In this document: piece after piece, positions 27,284 to 36,413 of the stretch
How positions within the stretch are numbered: the first letter of the stretch is position 1
Layout of the letters: each line of letters starts with the position of its first letter
Assembly (NCBI RefSeq): GCF_022568775.1
Contig: NZ_JAKZHW010000001.1
Span: 1,364,001 to 1,428,000 of the forward strand
Direction: 5' to 3'
Length of the DNA stretch: 64,000 nt
DNA from: Sphingomonas telluris
Lineage (GTDB): Bacteria > Pseudomonadota > Alphaproteobacteria > Sphingomonadales > Sphingomonadaceae
Position numbers and translations under genes: made by a program
The notes under the pieces: model-generated
Told to the model about the DNA's origin: nothing
Seen by the model: only the letters and a program-made list of their open reading frames with translations
Database searches by the model: none

Positions 27284-28045
27284 TCATGTTCCGAAGGGTG
27301 ATGGAAGCCGGGAATGCACCTTGTTTCGCCGGACGCGAACACCCGCGGCTACAAATCCCACGAGCATCATCATCCACGTCGAGGGCTCCGGAACCGCGGA
27401 CGCGTTCGGCGTGTAAGAATAGCTCAAAGTGTAGTTGAAGAAGTTGCAGAGCTCTTCTCCCTGGAACGCTCCACCGTAGCAGACGGGGCCGAGTGAGATC
27501 GGTTGAAGCGGAGGATCTGAGCTGAACGTAATGTCCGATCCGTCGTAGAAACCCGGCCCGAAGAACCTTAGAGCCAGGTCCCAATCGTAGATGCCCGAAG
27601 TGCCCAACTGCGGTATGATCGAAGGATCGACGGAAAAGGTTGCCGCGCCGTTCGCCGACATCTCGAAACTCCGGTCATCATCCCTCACCGTCGCCTCGCC
27701 CGAGCCTGAGATGGGCACCGCAAACGTGGCGAGTTCTACCGATCCCTGGGATACCGGAAACAGGAAGAGAGAAAAATTTGATGTTCCGTCGATCGACCAT
27801 CCAATATCCGCTGTTGCTGGATCGTCCTGCGGCCAACCACCGATCACGAACCCGCTGCGGTTCTCGGTCCCGCTGATCGCGAGAGTCACTCCGTCGAGAG
27901 TGCCGAGTGAATAGTCGAACCCGGGAAGGGCTCCGAGGGCCGCCCCATAGTTGTTGCCCGAAACGACGACGACTTCGGCACTCGCCGGTTGAGCGCTCAG
28001 TCCCGCCGTTATCGCTGCGGCAACGAGTAGACGCTTCAGCCCCAT
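27284..28045 (-). CDS. Secreted PEP-CTERM anchored protein
   Basis: A roughly 253-residue exported protein. It has an N-terminal signal peptide (LVAAAITAGLSAQPASA) and a C-terminal sorting signal made of VPEPSTW, a hydrophobic helix (MMMLVGFVAAGVRV) and a basic tail (RRNK). Exosortase recognises PEP-CTERM signals, and such proteins commonly accompany exopolysaccharide loci, which fits the neighbouring glycan cluster. The middle is beta-rich, low in charge and of unknown function. The tail runs about 10 residues past the usual Arg cluster. An in-frame ATG at 28054 is an alternative start. Confidence 0.85.
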   Translation of the reverse strand: MGLKRLLVAAAITAGLSAQPASAEVVVVSGNNYGAALGALPGFDYSLGTLDGVTLAISGTENRSGFVIGGWPQDDPATADIGWSIDGTSNFSLFLFPVSQGSVELATFAVPISGSGEATVRDDDRSFEMSANGAATFSVDPSIIPQLGTSGIYDWDLALRFFGPGFYDGSDITFSSDPPLQPISLGPVCYGGAFQGEELCNFFNYTLSYSYTPNASAVPEPSTWMMMLVGFVAAGVRVRRNKVHSRLPSPFGT

Positions 28046-28236
28046 CGATCTCACTCCTCAGCTGTGAGTCGGAGCCAATGGTATCCTGAAGTCGGTGCGC
28101 ATGCCTAGCCATGCTACCGTTTGTGGTTAGCTTCGGTCGTTGAACTTCGCTAATATCTGGGCCTGCTGCCAGCTTTCGTCGGAGAGGGGCCTCGCTCGAA
28201 CGGGGCTGCACCACACGCGGGCGAAGCGGAGTAAAG

Positions 28237-29388
28237 TTACGCTTCAGGAACGCCCGCCCAAACTCCTCCGATCCAAGTTTCGCGCACCGTCAGTTCTCCG
28301 TCTAACAAAGCGAAGTCGGCCCGCCTGCCCGGGGCAATTACGCCTTGCTCTCCATCCAGCCCGAGGAACGCGGCCGGCGAGGCGCTTGCTATTGCCAGCG
28401 CAGTTTCGAGGGGGAGATCGAGAAGCTCGACGGCATTGCGGACGGCCCAAGCCATGTCGAGGTCCGATCCAGCAAGCCTGCCGTGTTCATCAAGGCAGGC
28501 TCCGTCCTTCGCGAAGATGGGCTTTCCCTGGAGAATGAATTCCTTCGACGCCGAACCGACGCTCGGCATGGCGTCGGTGACGAGCATGAACCTGTCGTGC
28601 GCCTTGCACCGCAATGCGATCTTTAACGTCGCCGGGCTGACGTGGTGGCCGTCGACAATGATCCCGCACCAGGTCGCATCGCTTTCCAGCGCAGCGCCGA
28701 CGACGCCGGGCTCACGCGCGCCAAGCGGGGACATTGCATTGAACAGATGCGTCACGCCTGAGAGGCCGGCGTCCATTGCGGCGCGAACGTCGTTGTAGCT
28801 GCCGTTGCTATGGCCGGCCGACACGATGACCCCGGCGCCGACGAGGCGCGCGATCATTTCCGGCGTGGTGCATTCGGGAGCGACCGTAACGACAGTCCGG
28901 CCGGCCTTCATGGATGTCAGGACCTGGAAGCCCTCCTCGTCGAGGTTACGGATCTTGTCGGCGTCGTGAATGCCTTTGCGGTGCTCGTTGAGGAACGGGC
29001 CCTCGATGTGAATGCCGAGCACGCCCGGGACGCCTTGAGCGATCGCTGTTTCGACGGCCTCGATCCCCGATCGGATCACGTGGAGGTCGTCGCTGATTAG
29101 CGTCGGCAAGAAGCCGGTCGTTCCGAACGCACGGTGCGCGGCGCCAATGGTGCGGATCGTGTCTACGGTCGGAGCGTCGTTGAAGAGCACGCCCCCGCCG
29201 CCGTTTACCTGCGTATCGATAAACCCGGGAACGAGGAGCCCACCACGCAAATCGTGAGTCTCGAAGCTTCCGGCTTCCTGTTCGTCCGTCACGGCACGGA
29301 TGCGATTGCCTTCGACCAGCACGGCCTTCCCTTCGGAGATCCTTCCGTCGATCAGGACTCGACCGTTGATCAGCGCCACTTTCGTCAC
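28237..29388 (-). CDS. nagA: N-acetylglucosamine-6-phosphate deacetylase
   Basis: A 383-residue amidohydrolase-superfamily enzyme that converts GlcNAc-6-P to GlcN-6-P and acetate. The metal and active-site segments are visible: FIDTQVNGGGGVLFND, HIEGPFLNEHRKG, SAGHSNGSY, THLFNAMSPLGAREPG, IVDGHHVSP and the final ADFALLDGEL. It overlaps the downstream-read start of the SIS-domain gene by four bases, so nagA, the deaminase and the GntR regulator form one minus-strand operon transcribed from 31.2 kb leftward. Confidence 0.95.
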   Translation of the reverse strand: MTKVALINGRVLIDGRISEGKAVLVEGNRIRAVTDEQEAGSFETHDLRGGLLVPGFIDTQVNGGGGVLFNDAPTVDTIRTIGAAHRAFGTTGFLPTLISDDLHVIRSGIEAVETAIAQGVPGVLGIHIEGPFLNEHRKGIHDADKIRNLDEEGFQVLTSMKAGRTVVTVAPECTTPEMIARLVGAGVIVSAGHSNGSYNDVRAAMDAGLSGVTHLFNAMSPLGAREPGVVGAALESDATWCGIIVDGHHVSPATLKIALRCKAHDRFMLVTDAMPSVGSASKEFILQGKPIFAKDGACLDEHGRLAGSDLDMAWAVRNAVELLDLPLETALAIASASPAAFLGLDGEQGVIAPGRRADFALLDGELTVRETWIGGVWAGVPEA

Positions 29389-30422
29389 AGAGTCTCCGTG
29401 ACCTTCTTGAGATGCATCGGCTGGTCCGGATCGAGCCCTCGCCGAAGCGAGAGCGCGTTTGCGGCACGATAGAAGGCCTGGATCTGGAGCAGTGGCGCGA
29501 TCAACTCATGGCTGGTTGGGACGGGGAGGCTGTGCGCTCCGGCGACGGCTCCGCCCGCGACGAAAACAGGCGCCCCATGCCCGACCATATCGCGCACGAG
29601 TCGGTCCACCAGTTCGCCAGTCTCATCGGGCTGACGGAGGACGAGCACAGGAAAATCGCGCCCGACGAGCGCCATCGGACCGTGCCGGACCTCTGCCGCG
29701 CTGAACGCTTCGGCGTGGACTCTGCAAGTTTCCTTGAGCTTGAGAGCGGCCTCCTGAGCGACGCCGAGACCCGGCCCGCGGCCGATTACATAAAGGCCGT
29801 CGGCATGAGCAAGGCACTCGACCAGCGGCTCCCAGTCGGAACTCCATGCTTCCTCAAGGAGGGTGGGTGCGCCGTTCAACGCGCCGAGCAGATCCTGGTC
29901 GCCATTCCATGCCGCTACGAGGTGCAGAATGGCCGCAAGGCTCGCGATGTAGGACTTGGTGGCGGCGACGCTTTCCTCGACGCCGGCACGGAGCGGGATC
30001 GTCAGATCGCATTGCTCGGATAACGGAGAGCCTTCCGCGTTGACCATTGCGACCGTGAAGGCATGTCCGGCCTTCGCGCGATCCAGGGCCGCAAGGATGT
30101 CCGGGCTGCGTCCCGACTGCGAAATCGCGAGCGCCAGCATGTCCCGAACGTCCAGCGTATCCCCGTAAACCGACGACACGGACGGTGCCGCCGAGGTGGT
30201 AAGGACTCCGGCGCGAGTCTCGACCACATATTTCGCGAAGGTCGCCGCATGGTCCGAACTCCCTCGTGCGTAGGTGATCACGCCTCGTGGAGGCTCCGCC
30301 CGCAGGCGTTCACCCAGAGATCGAACGAGATCGCCGTTCTCGAGGAATTGCCGCGCTACGACGGCGGGAGCTTCGGCAGCCTCGGCGAACATCCGCGTTT
30401 CTTGCACGTGACGAATGCTCAT
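29385..30422 (-). CDS. SIS-domain glucosamine-6-phosphate deaminase (NagB-II type)
   Basis: A 345-residue protein with two SIS domains, resembling the isomerase half of GlmS without the glutaminase domain. Motifs include GVITYARGSSDHAATFAKYV, SQSGRSPDILAALDRAK and GPGLGVAQEAALKLKETC, with HAEAFSAAEVRHGPMAL near the catalytic glutamate/His region. In alphaproteobacteria this family replaces NagB and makes fructose-6-P and ammonia from GlcN-6-P. It overlaps both neighbours by ATGA, the strongest sign of coupling in the nag operon. Confidence 0.9.
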   Translation of the reverse strand: MSIRHVQETRMFAEAAEAPAVVARQFLENGDLVRSLGERLRAEPPRGVITYARGSSDHAATFAKYVVETRAGVLTTSAAPSVSSVYGDTLDVRDMLALAISQSGRSPDILAALDRAKAGHAFTVAMVNAEGSPLSEQCDLTIPLRAGVEESVAATKSYIASLAAILHLVAAWNGDQDLLGALNGAPTLLEEAWSSDWEPLVECLAHADGLYVIGRGPGLGVAQEAALKLKETCRVHAEAFSAAEVRHGPMALVGRDFPVLVLRQPDETGELVDRLVRDMVGHGAPVFVAGGAVAGAHSLPVPTSHELIAPLLQIQAFYRAANALSLRRGLDPDQPMHLKKVTETL

Positions 30423-31156
30423 GCGCGCGCGTTCAACTCTGCAACGAAGTCGTATGCGTCGCCGCGATACCAGCTTTCGGTCGCCTCGATCACGCGGCCG
30501 TCATCGAGAAATCCGCGGCGCTCAATGTAGAGAGCGGGAGCGCCGGGCTCGACCCCCAGCAGCTCCGCGCGCTCCTCGTCGAGCAGTACGGCACGAAGCC
30601 GCTGTAGCGCGCGAGTCGGCCGGTTGCCCTCCGACTGCAGCGCCGCGTAGAGCGAGTCCTCCACGACGTGGACGTTCGGAAGCCCGAACCCAGGGATCTT
30701 CGTATATTCGAGAGCCATCGGCAGGTCGTCGGCGAATCGGATGCGATTGAAACGATAGACGGCGGCGCCAGGGCTCAAGCCAAGCGCGAGCGACTCTTCC
30801 GGCGTGACTGAACCTTCCGTGCGCGTGAGCCATTCGCTGTGAGGCGTGCGCCCGCGAGCGATCATGTCCTCCGAGAAGGACGTGAGCTTGGCGAACTGCT
30901 TTTCGACCCGTCCGCTCACGAACGTACCGGCGCCCTGCTTGCGAAGGAGGAGGCCCTCCGCGACCAATCCGTCGAGAGCCTTGCGCACGGTAATCCGCGA
31001 CACCGCGAAATCGGTTGCGAGGTCTCTTTCCGGCGGAAGCGCGTCCTGCGGTCCAATGACCGATGTGTCGATCGCCCGGCGCAGCGCGTCTTGGAGCCGG
31101 CGGTACAGCGGCCCGCGCCCGTCCAGCTTTCCAATCCGCTCCGCTAAGCCCGTCAC
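30419..31156 (-). CDS. GntR/HutC-family regulator of the GlcNAc regulon (NagQ/NagR-like)
   Basis: From the GTG at 31156 (preceded by a GGGGGG stretch) the protein is 245 residues. The N-terminal winged helix has LPPERDLATDFAVSRITVRKALDGLVAEGLL, followed by a UTRA effector domain (FSEDMIARGRTPHSEW, IERRGFLDDGRVIEATESWYRGD). The effector is probably GlcN-6-P or GlcNAc-6-P. A much longer open frame continues upstream to 32827, but it lies antisense to the TonB receptor and is not real coding sequence. It is divergent from the TonB receptor. Confidence 0.92.
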   Translation of the reverse strand: MTGLAERIGKLDGRGPLYRRLQDALRRAIDTSVIGPQDALPPERDLATDFAVSRITVRKALDGLVAEGLLLRKQGAGTFVSGRVEKQFAKLTSFSEDMIARGRTPHSEWLTRTEGSVTPEESLALGLSPGAAVYRFNRIRFADDLPMALEYTKIPGFGLPNVHVVEDSLYAALQSEGNRPTRALQRLRAVLLDEERAELLGVEPGAPALYIERRGFLDDGRVIEATESWYRGDAYDFVAELNARA

Positions 31157-31188
31157 CCCGTGCCCCCCGCCGGTTACGCGAGTCTCAT

Positions 31189-31314
31189 AATACCAATCTG
31201 TTACCAAATGCCAGCAGAAAAATTTCAAATGCCTTATATACCGCCACAATTCCGACCCTCTTGACGTTTGAAACCAATTAAGGAATGGTCTGCAAATTAC
31301 GGACCATTGGTATT
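31189..31314. promoter_or_regulatory. Divergent nag promoter region with paired AATACCAAT sites
   Basis: The intergenic region between the GntR gene and the TonB receptor contains AATACCAAT at 31189-31197 and its exact inverse ATTGGTATT at 31306-31314. A related GTTACCAAATG lies at 31200-31210 and CATTTGG just after the second site. Placement on both sides of the divergent promoters suggests operators for the adjacent GntR regulator. A TTGACG at 31261 could be a -35 element. Operator assignment is inference. Confidence 0.5.
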
Positions 31315-31366
31315 CATTTGGAACTAGTCCACTGATTGCCCGCGGCTCGAAAGGGGGAGACAGGGT

Positions 31367-34099
31367 ATGGCCATTCGGCACTTGATCGTCAGCTCGGCGA
31401 GCGCGTTCGCGCTCATGGCTGGAACGGCGCACGCGCAAACAGCAGATCCGAACCAACCGGCGCCGCCTGCACCGGCCACTGACGCAGCTCAACCGGCACC
31501 GTCGGCACCGGCAGACGCAGCGAGCGGCGACGAGATCGTCATCACCGGCATCCGCGCGAGCCTTCAGCAGGCGATCGCGATCAAGCGCCAGGCCGACGCG
31601 GTCGTCGATGCCGTCTCGGCGGAAGATATCGGCAAGTTCCCGGACAAGAACGTCGCCGAGGCCTTGCAGCGCGTAACGGGCGTTTCGATCAGCCGGGATT
31701 TCGGCGAAGGCGAACGCGTATCGGTGCGCGGCACGGCGCCGAACCTCAGCCTCACGTTGCTCAACGGTCATGCCGTCGCCACCGCCGACTGGTTTGTTCT
31801 CGACCAGCTCGCGGCCTCTCGCTCGTTCAACTATTTGATGCTGCCCGCCGAGATGGTGTCGACGCTCGAGGTGTATAAATCGCCGAAGGCCGACATCGAG
31901 GAAGGCGGCATCGGCGCGACCATCAACGTCAAGACGCGCATGCCGCTCGACGAGAAGCCGTTGACCATCAACGGCTCGCTTCAGGGTGTCTACTCCGAGC
32001 TCGCCGATAAGGTGGATCCCAACGCCTCGGCGATGATTTCCTGGCACAATCAGGACAAGACGTTCGGCCTGCTGTTCGGCGCGATCTATCAGAAGCGCCA
32101 TCTTCGCCGCGATGGCGTCGAGGTGCTGGGTTATACGGCCGCGCCCGAGGAGCTGGGCGAAGACTTGCAGATCCCGGCCCTCGTCGGCTCGGTGCTGTTC
32201 AAGCAGACCCGTGAGCGCATCGGCTTCAACGCAACGGCGCAATGGCGTCCCACCGATACGGTGGAGATGAGCCTGACCGGGCTCTATAGCCACATGAACG
32301 CCGACAACTTCAACCAGAACTACATGGCGTGGTTCTCGAACATGCTGAACAACGGCGCTGTCCCGACCAATACGACCGTCGAGGACGGCACCGTTACCTC
32401 CGGCACGTTCGCGATGATCCCGGGCGTGAACGGCGCGGTCTTCGATGCGATCGATCGTCTCGCGCACACCCAGACGCGGTCGCTCGATTACAATGTCGAC
32501 TTCAAGCCGGACGACAAATGGGCCTTCCACGGCCAGATCGGCTACACCGACGCCGAAGGCGAAACCGAAGCGCAGCCGTTCTGGGAAACCAACGCTCCGA
32601 CGGGCTTCACCTTCGACCTGCACGGCGTTCCGAAGATCCACTTCACGGATCTCGACCCCGAGAGCGCGGACGGGATGACGCTCGGCTGGGCATCCTATGA
32701 CACGATCAAGAACACGGACCAGGAATTCTACGCGCGCGGCGACGTGACGCGGCTCATCGAAGCGGGGCCGTTCCAGTCGATCAAGGCGGGACTGAAGTTC
32801 ACCAACCACAAGCGCGAAACGCTGCACATCGCGGGTCGCACCGGGACATTCTATCCCTGGAACGGCAACGATTGCGGTGGTGGGGCGCCCTGTGGTCTCG
32901 ACACCGTTGCCGGCAGCATGACGCCCGGCAACTTCCTGTCGGACATCGGCGGCAATGGCGTCCTCGATTCCTACCTGCAGGTGGACAAGGGCGCTCTAGA
33001 GGACCTGTTCGGCACGCTCGACTTCGTCGATTGGACGCCAACCACGACGGCGCGCGACATCCGCTTCCTCAATCCGCAGGCGAGCTTCCAGATCACGGAA
33101 AAAACCTATGGCGGCTTCGTCATGGGGAATTTCTCAGGCGAGCGCTGGCGGGGCAATCTCGGCCTGCGCCTGGTCCACACGGACCAGACCGCCGACGGCT
33201 GGTTGATCGGTGACCCGGGCGGGGAGCCCAATCCATTCGGTCCGATCACGCCGGTCACCTTCAAGAACAGCTACACGGACTGGCTGCCGAGCGTGAACGT
33301 GGCGTTCGACGTCAGGGACGACATGATCATTCGCGCCGCGGCCGCGCGGACGGTCACGCGTCCCGATTATGCGTCGATGGCTCCGCAGATCGAGCTTCGT
33401 CCGACGATCCTGACCGGGACGGGCGGCAATCCGCAGCTCGATCCGTTCCGTGCCGACCAGTTCGACATCTCGTTCGAATGGTATCCGTCGCGGCAGTCGC
33501 TGGTTTCGGTGGCCCTCTTCTACAAGGACATCCAGACCTACATCACGTCGGCGACCGCCACGGAAGTCCATCTGGTCGAGCAAAACGTCAATCCGAACCC
33601 GGCGGGCTGTACCTCCGCAGGTGCGAACCTATGGAACTGCGCATTCCAGGTGACGCGTCCCGTCAACGGTTCGGGCGGCACGAACAAGGGCGCCGAGATC
33701 AGCTGGCAGCAGCCGATCTGGGGCGGCTTCGGCTTCCAGGCGAATTACACCTATTCCGACGCGAAGAAGTCCGACGGACGCGCGGTCGAGGGTAACTCCA
33801 AGCACACGGTGAACCTGGTCGGCTATTTCGAAAACGACCTGCTCAGCGCGCGTCTCGCCTACAATTATCGCTCGAAATATTTCGTCAATCAGGACCGCGC
33901 CTCGGCGCTAACGGCGGACGCATCTTCGTCGCTGGATGCGTCGGTCAGCGTCAACGTGATGGACAATCTGGCGGTGACGTTCGACGCCATCAACCTCACC
34001 GACGAGAACCTGAAATACTACGGCAACTCCAAGGCGCAGCCGCGTGCCATCTATGACAACGGCCGGCAGTTCTACTTCGGCGTTCGTTTCAAGTATTGA
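31367..34099 (+). CDS. TonB-dependent receptor for chitin oligosaccharides/GlcNAc (Caulobacter-type)
   Basis: A 910-residue outer-membrane transporter. It has a signal peptide (ending AGTAHAQ), a Pro/Ala-rich linker, then the plug (EIVITGIRASLQQAIAIKR, DIGKFPDKNVAEALQRVTGVSISRDFGEGERVSVRG) and a 22-strand barrel ending in the aromatic QFYFGVRFKY. The plug style is that of the Caulobacter TonB-receptor subfamily associated with carbohydrate uptake. Position in front of hexosaminidase and NagE and beside nagA supports a chito-oligosaccharide substrate. It begins the plus-strand half of the nag regulon. Confidence 0.95.
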   Translation: MAIRHLIVSSASAFALMAGTAHAQTADPNQPAPPAPATDAAQPAPSAPADAASGDEIVITGIRASLQQAIAIKRQADAVVDAVSAEDIGKFPDKNVAEALQRVTGVSISRDFGEGERVSVRGTAPNLSLTLLNGHAVATADWFVLDQLAASRSFNYLMLPAEMVSTLEVYKSPKADIEEGGIGATINVKTRMPLDEKPLTINGSLQGVYSELADKVDPNASAMISWHNQDKTFGLLFGAIYQKRHLRRDGVEVLGYTAAPEELGEDLQIPALVGSVLFKQTRERIGFNATAQWRPTDTVEMSLTGLYSHMNADNFNQNYMAWFSNMLNNGAVPTNTTVEDGTVTSGTFAMIPGVNGAVFDAIDRLAHTQTRSLDYNVDFKPDDKWAFHGQIGYTDAEGETEAQPFWETNAPTGFTFDLHGVPKIHFTDLDPESADGMTLGWASYDTIKNTDQEFYARGDVTRLIEAGPFQSIKAGLKFTNHKRETLHIAGRTGTFYPWNGNDCGGGAPCGLDTVAGSMTPGNFLSDIGGNGVLDSYLQVDKGALEDLFGTLDFVDWTPTTTARDIRFLNPQASFQITEKTYGGFVMGNFSGERWRGNLGLRLVHTDQTADGWLIGDPGGEPNPFGPITPVTFKNSYTDWLPSVNVAFDVRDDMIIRAAAARTVTRPDYASMAPQIELRPTILTGTGGNPQLDPFRADQFDISFEWYPSRQSLVSVALFYKDIQTYITSATATEVHLVEQNVNPNPAGCTSAGANLWNCAFQVTRPVNGSGGTNKGAEISWQQPIWGGFGFQANYTYSDAKKSDGRAVEGNSKHTVNLVGYFENDLLSARLAYNYRSKYFVNQDRASALTADASSSLDASVSVNVMDNLAVTFDAINLTDENLKYYGNSKAQPRAIYDNGRQFYFGVRFKY

Positions 34100-34163
34100 G
34101 GGCGGGAATGAGGGCGCGGAGCTGAAGCAGCTTCGCGCCCTTCGCTGCCGGAGGTTGCGACGC

Positions 34164-36413
34164 GTGAGAGGCTGGGTTCGACTGTCGCTTGTGGCCGCTT
34201 TGCTTCACGCAGGGTGCGGGTGGGCTGCCCCACCAAAACTGCTTCCGGCGCCGCAGGAGGTCGTGGAGCACGAAAGCAGCTTCGTTCTGTCCACGTCCTC
34301 GGCGATGCAGGTGCCGAGCGATGACAAAGGCGCTTTGGCCGCGGCGGAGTATCTCCGCGAGCTCCTGTCGCGGAGCAACGGACTTCAACTAAAGGTCGCA
34401 GAGGGTACCGGCCCGATCCGCCTCGTTCGCAAAGCTGGCTTCGCGGCCGAAGGCTATACCGTCGAAAGCGATCGAACTGGCGTGACCATCACGGCGTCGA
34501 CCGACGCTGGCCTGCTCTACGGTGCGATCACGACTTGGCAGCTCGCTTCGGGCGAGAAGAAGAACGTCGTTCCGGCAACTACCATCCAGGACGCGCCCAA
34601 GTTTCGCTGGCGCGGGCTCATGCTCGACAGCGCGCGGCATTTCCAGTCGCCGGAGTTCGTCAAGCGGCTCATCGACTGGATGGCCGTCAACAAGCTCAAC
34701 ACACTGCACTGGCACCTGGTCGACGATCAGGGTTGGCGGCTGGAAATCAAGAAGTACCCGCGGCTGACGGAAGTATCAGGTTGGCGCGTTCCGGCGACTG
34801 CGCCGGGTGCTCCGCCTCTGCCGCGCATCGGCGGGTTCTATACGCAGGACCAGGTCCGTCAGATCGTCGCCTACGCGGCGGCTCGGAACGTCACGATCGT
34901 TCCCGAGATCGAAATGCCAGGCCATGCCCTGTCGGCGATCCGGGCCTATCCGAAGCTCGGCACCGGCGCGCCCATAACGGCCGGCGCGGAGTCCGACTGG
35001 GGCATCTTCCCTTGGCTGTACAACGTTGACGACAGCACCTTCGCTTTCCTCGAAGACGTACTGAGGGAAACGATGGCGCTCTTCCCGTCGCGCTACATCC
35101 ATGTCGGCGGCGACGAGGCGGTGAAGGATCAGTGGAAGGCTTCGGCTTCCATCCAAGCTCGCATGAAGGCCTTGGGCCTCAAGGACGAAGACCAGCTACA
35201 GAGCTGGTTCATGTCGCGCATTGGCAAGTTCCTGTCCGCGCATGGCCGGGAGATGATCGGCTGGGACGAGATCCTCCAAGGCGGCATTCCGAAAGACGCC
35301 ACGATCATGTCCTGGCAAGGCACGAACGGTGCGATTGCCGCCGCCAAGGCCGGCCACGATTCCGTGCTCAGTCCAGCCCCAATCCTCTACTTCGACAATC
35401 GCCAGGGCTTTAGCGACATCGAACCGCCCGGCCGCGGCAATTCCATCGACCTGAAGAGCGTCTATGCGTTCGACCCGCTTCCGTCGGAGCTCGCGCCCGA
35501 GCAGCGCAAGCACGTGCTCGGACTGCAGGCGAACCTGTGGACCGAACACGTCCGCACGGAAGATCGCTTCGCGTGGAACGCCTTTCCGCGCGCGAGTGCC
35601 GTCGCCGAGATCGGCTGGTCCAATCCGCCGAACCGGGATTTCGCGAACTTCATTGATCGTCTTGTGCCGCAGATGGAGCGGATGAAGACACTTGGCCTCA
35701 CGCCCGCAGCCAGCGCCTTCGCCGTTGACGCCGAGCTCGATTACGCGCCGCCGGCGAAGACGGTGGCCATTGCGCTGAAGAGCCAGTCGGGGCTGCCGAT
35801 CCGGTACACGCTCGACGGAAGCGTGCCGACATCCGCGTCGGCATTATATTCCGCGCCTGTTGCCGCTCCTTTCCCGACGCGTCTGCGCGCCGCGACCTTC
35901 TATGGTGACGCGCCCAGTGCGGGGGCGTTCGACCGCATCGTCGACGAGAAGTCCGTGCGCACACGCGGCGACGAGCAACTCCGAACCTGCGCGGAAAAGG
36001 TGAAGCTCGCGCTCGAAGACGACTTTCCGGCGCAAGGTCTACGAGAGGTGTTCGTGATGGACATCTTCGAACCGTGCTGGATCTTTGCCCAGGCACCCCT
36101 CGGCGGCACCAAGCACATCGCCATCGACGTCGGGCAGGTTCCGTTCAACTTCCAGGTGGGCAAGGACAAAGAGGGAATCCACTTTCGCCCGCCTGCCACT
36201 CCGGAAGGGGAGTTCGAAGTTCGTGCCGGCGGGTGTGAGGGCGACGTGGTCGCAACGGTGCCGCTCGCACCGGCTGCGGTCAACGCGGGCGTGACGCGCC
36301 TTATCGCTCCAATCGCACCGCGGCCGGGCCGCGAAGACCTGTGCATCTCGTACACTGCGCGAGGCGTGGACCCGCTCTGGGCAGTCAATCGCGTCGAGCT
36401 TCTCGCCGAATGA
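34164..36413 (+). CDS. Beta-N-acetylhexosaminidase, GH20
   Basis: From the GTG at 34164, preceded by GGAGG, the protein is 749 residues with a signal peptide (LSLVAALLHAGCGWA). A GH20b N-domain is followed by the catalytic barrel, with FRWRGLMLDSARHF, LHWHLVDDQGWRLEIKKYP, EIEMPGHALSAI and the Asp-Glu pair in HVGGDEAVKDQW. The C-terminal ~200 residues contain a chitobiase-type segment (YTLDGSVPTSASALY) and a further beta-rich module. It removes terminal GlcNAc from chitin or glycans in the periplasm. Its end overlaps the PTS gene by ATGA. Confidence 0.93.
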   Translation: MRGWVRLSLVAALLHAGCGWAAPPKLLPAPQEVVEHESSFVLSTSSAMQVPSDDKGALAAAEYLRELLSRSNGLQLKVAEGTGPIRLVRKAGFAAEGYTVESDRTGVTITASTDAGLLYGAITTWQLASGEKKNVVPATTIQDAPKFRWRGLMLDSARHFQSPEFVKRLIDWMAVNKLNTLHWHLVDDQGWRLEIKKYPRLTEVSGWRVPATAPGAPPLPRIGGFYTQDQVRQIVAYAAARNVTIVPEIEMPGHALSAIRAYPKLGTGAPITAGAESDWGIFPWLYNVDDSTFAFLEDVLRETMALFPSRYIHVGGDEAVKDQWKASASIQARMKALGLKDEDQLQSWFMSRIGKFLSAHGREMIGWDEILQGGIPKDATIMSWQGTNGAIAAAKAGHDSVLSPAPILYFDNRQGFSDIEPPGRGNSIDLKSVYAFDPLPSELAPEQRKHVLGLQANLWTEHVRTEDRFAWNAFPRASAVAEIGWSNPPNRDFANFIDRLVPQMERMKTLGLTPAASAFAVDAELDYAPPAKTVAIALKSQSGLPIRYTLDGSVPTSASALYSAPVAAPFPTRLRAATFYGDAPSAGAFDRIVDEKSVRTRGDEQLRTCAEKVKLALEDDFPAQGLREVFVMDIFEPCWIFAQAPLGGTKHIAIDVGQVPFNFQVGKDKEGIHFRPPATPEGEFEVRAGGCEGDVVATVPLAPAAVNAGVTRLIAPIAPRPGREDLCISYTARGVDPLWAVNRVELLAE

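Noticed and set aside
31157-32827. Very long minus-strand frame extending the GntR regulator to 802 residues
   Set aside because: It lies fully antisense to the TonB receptor, whose codon use and motifs are clear. The GntR family starts at the GTG at 31156.
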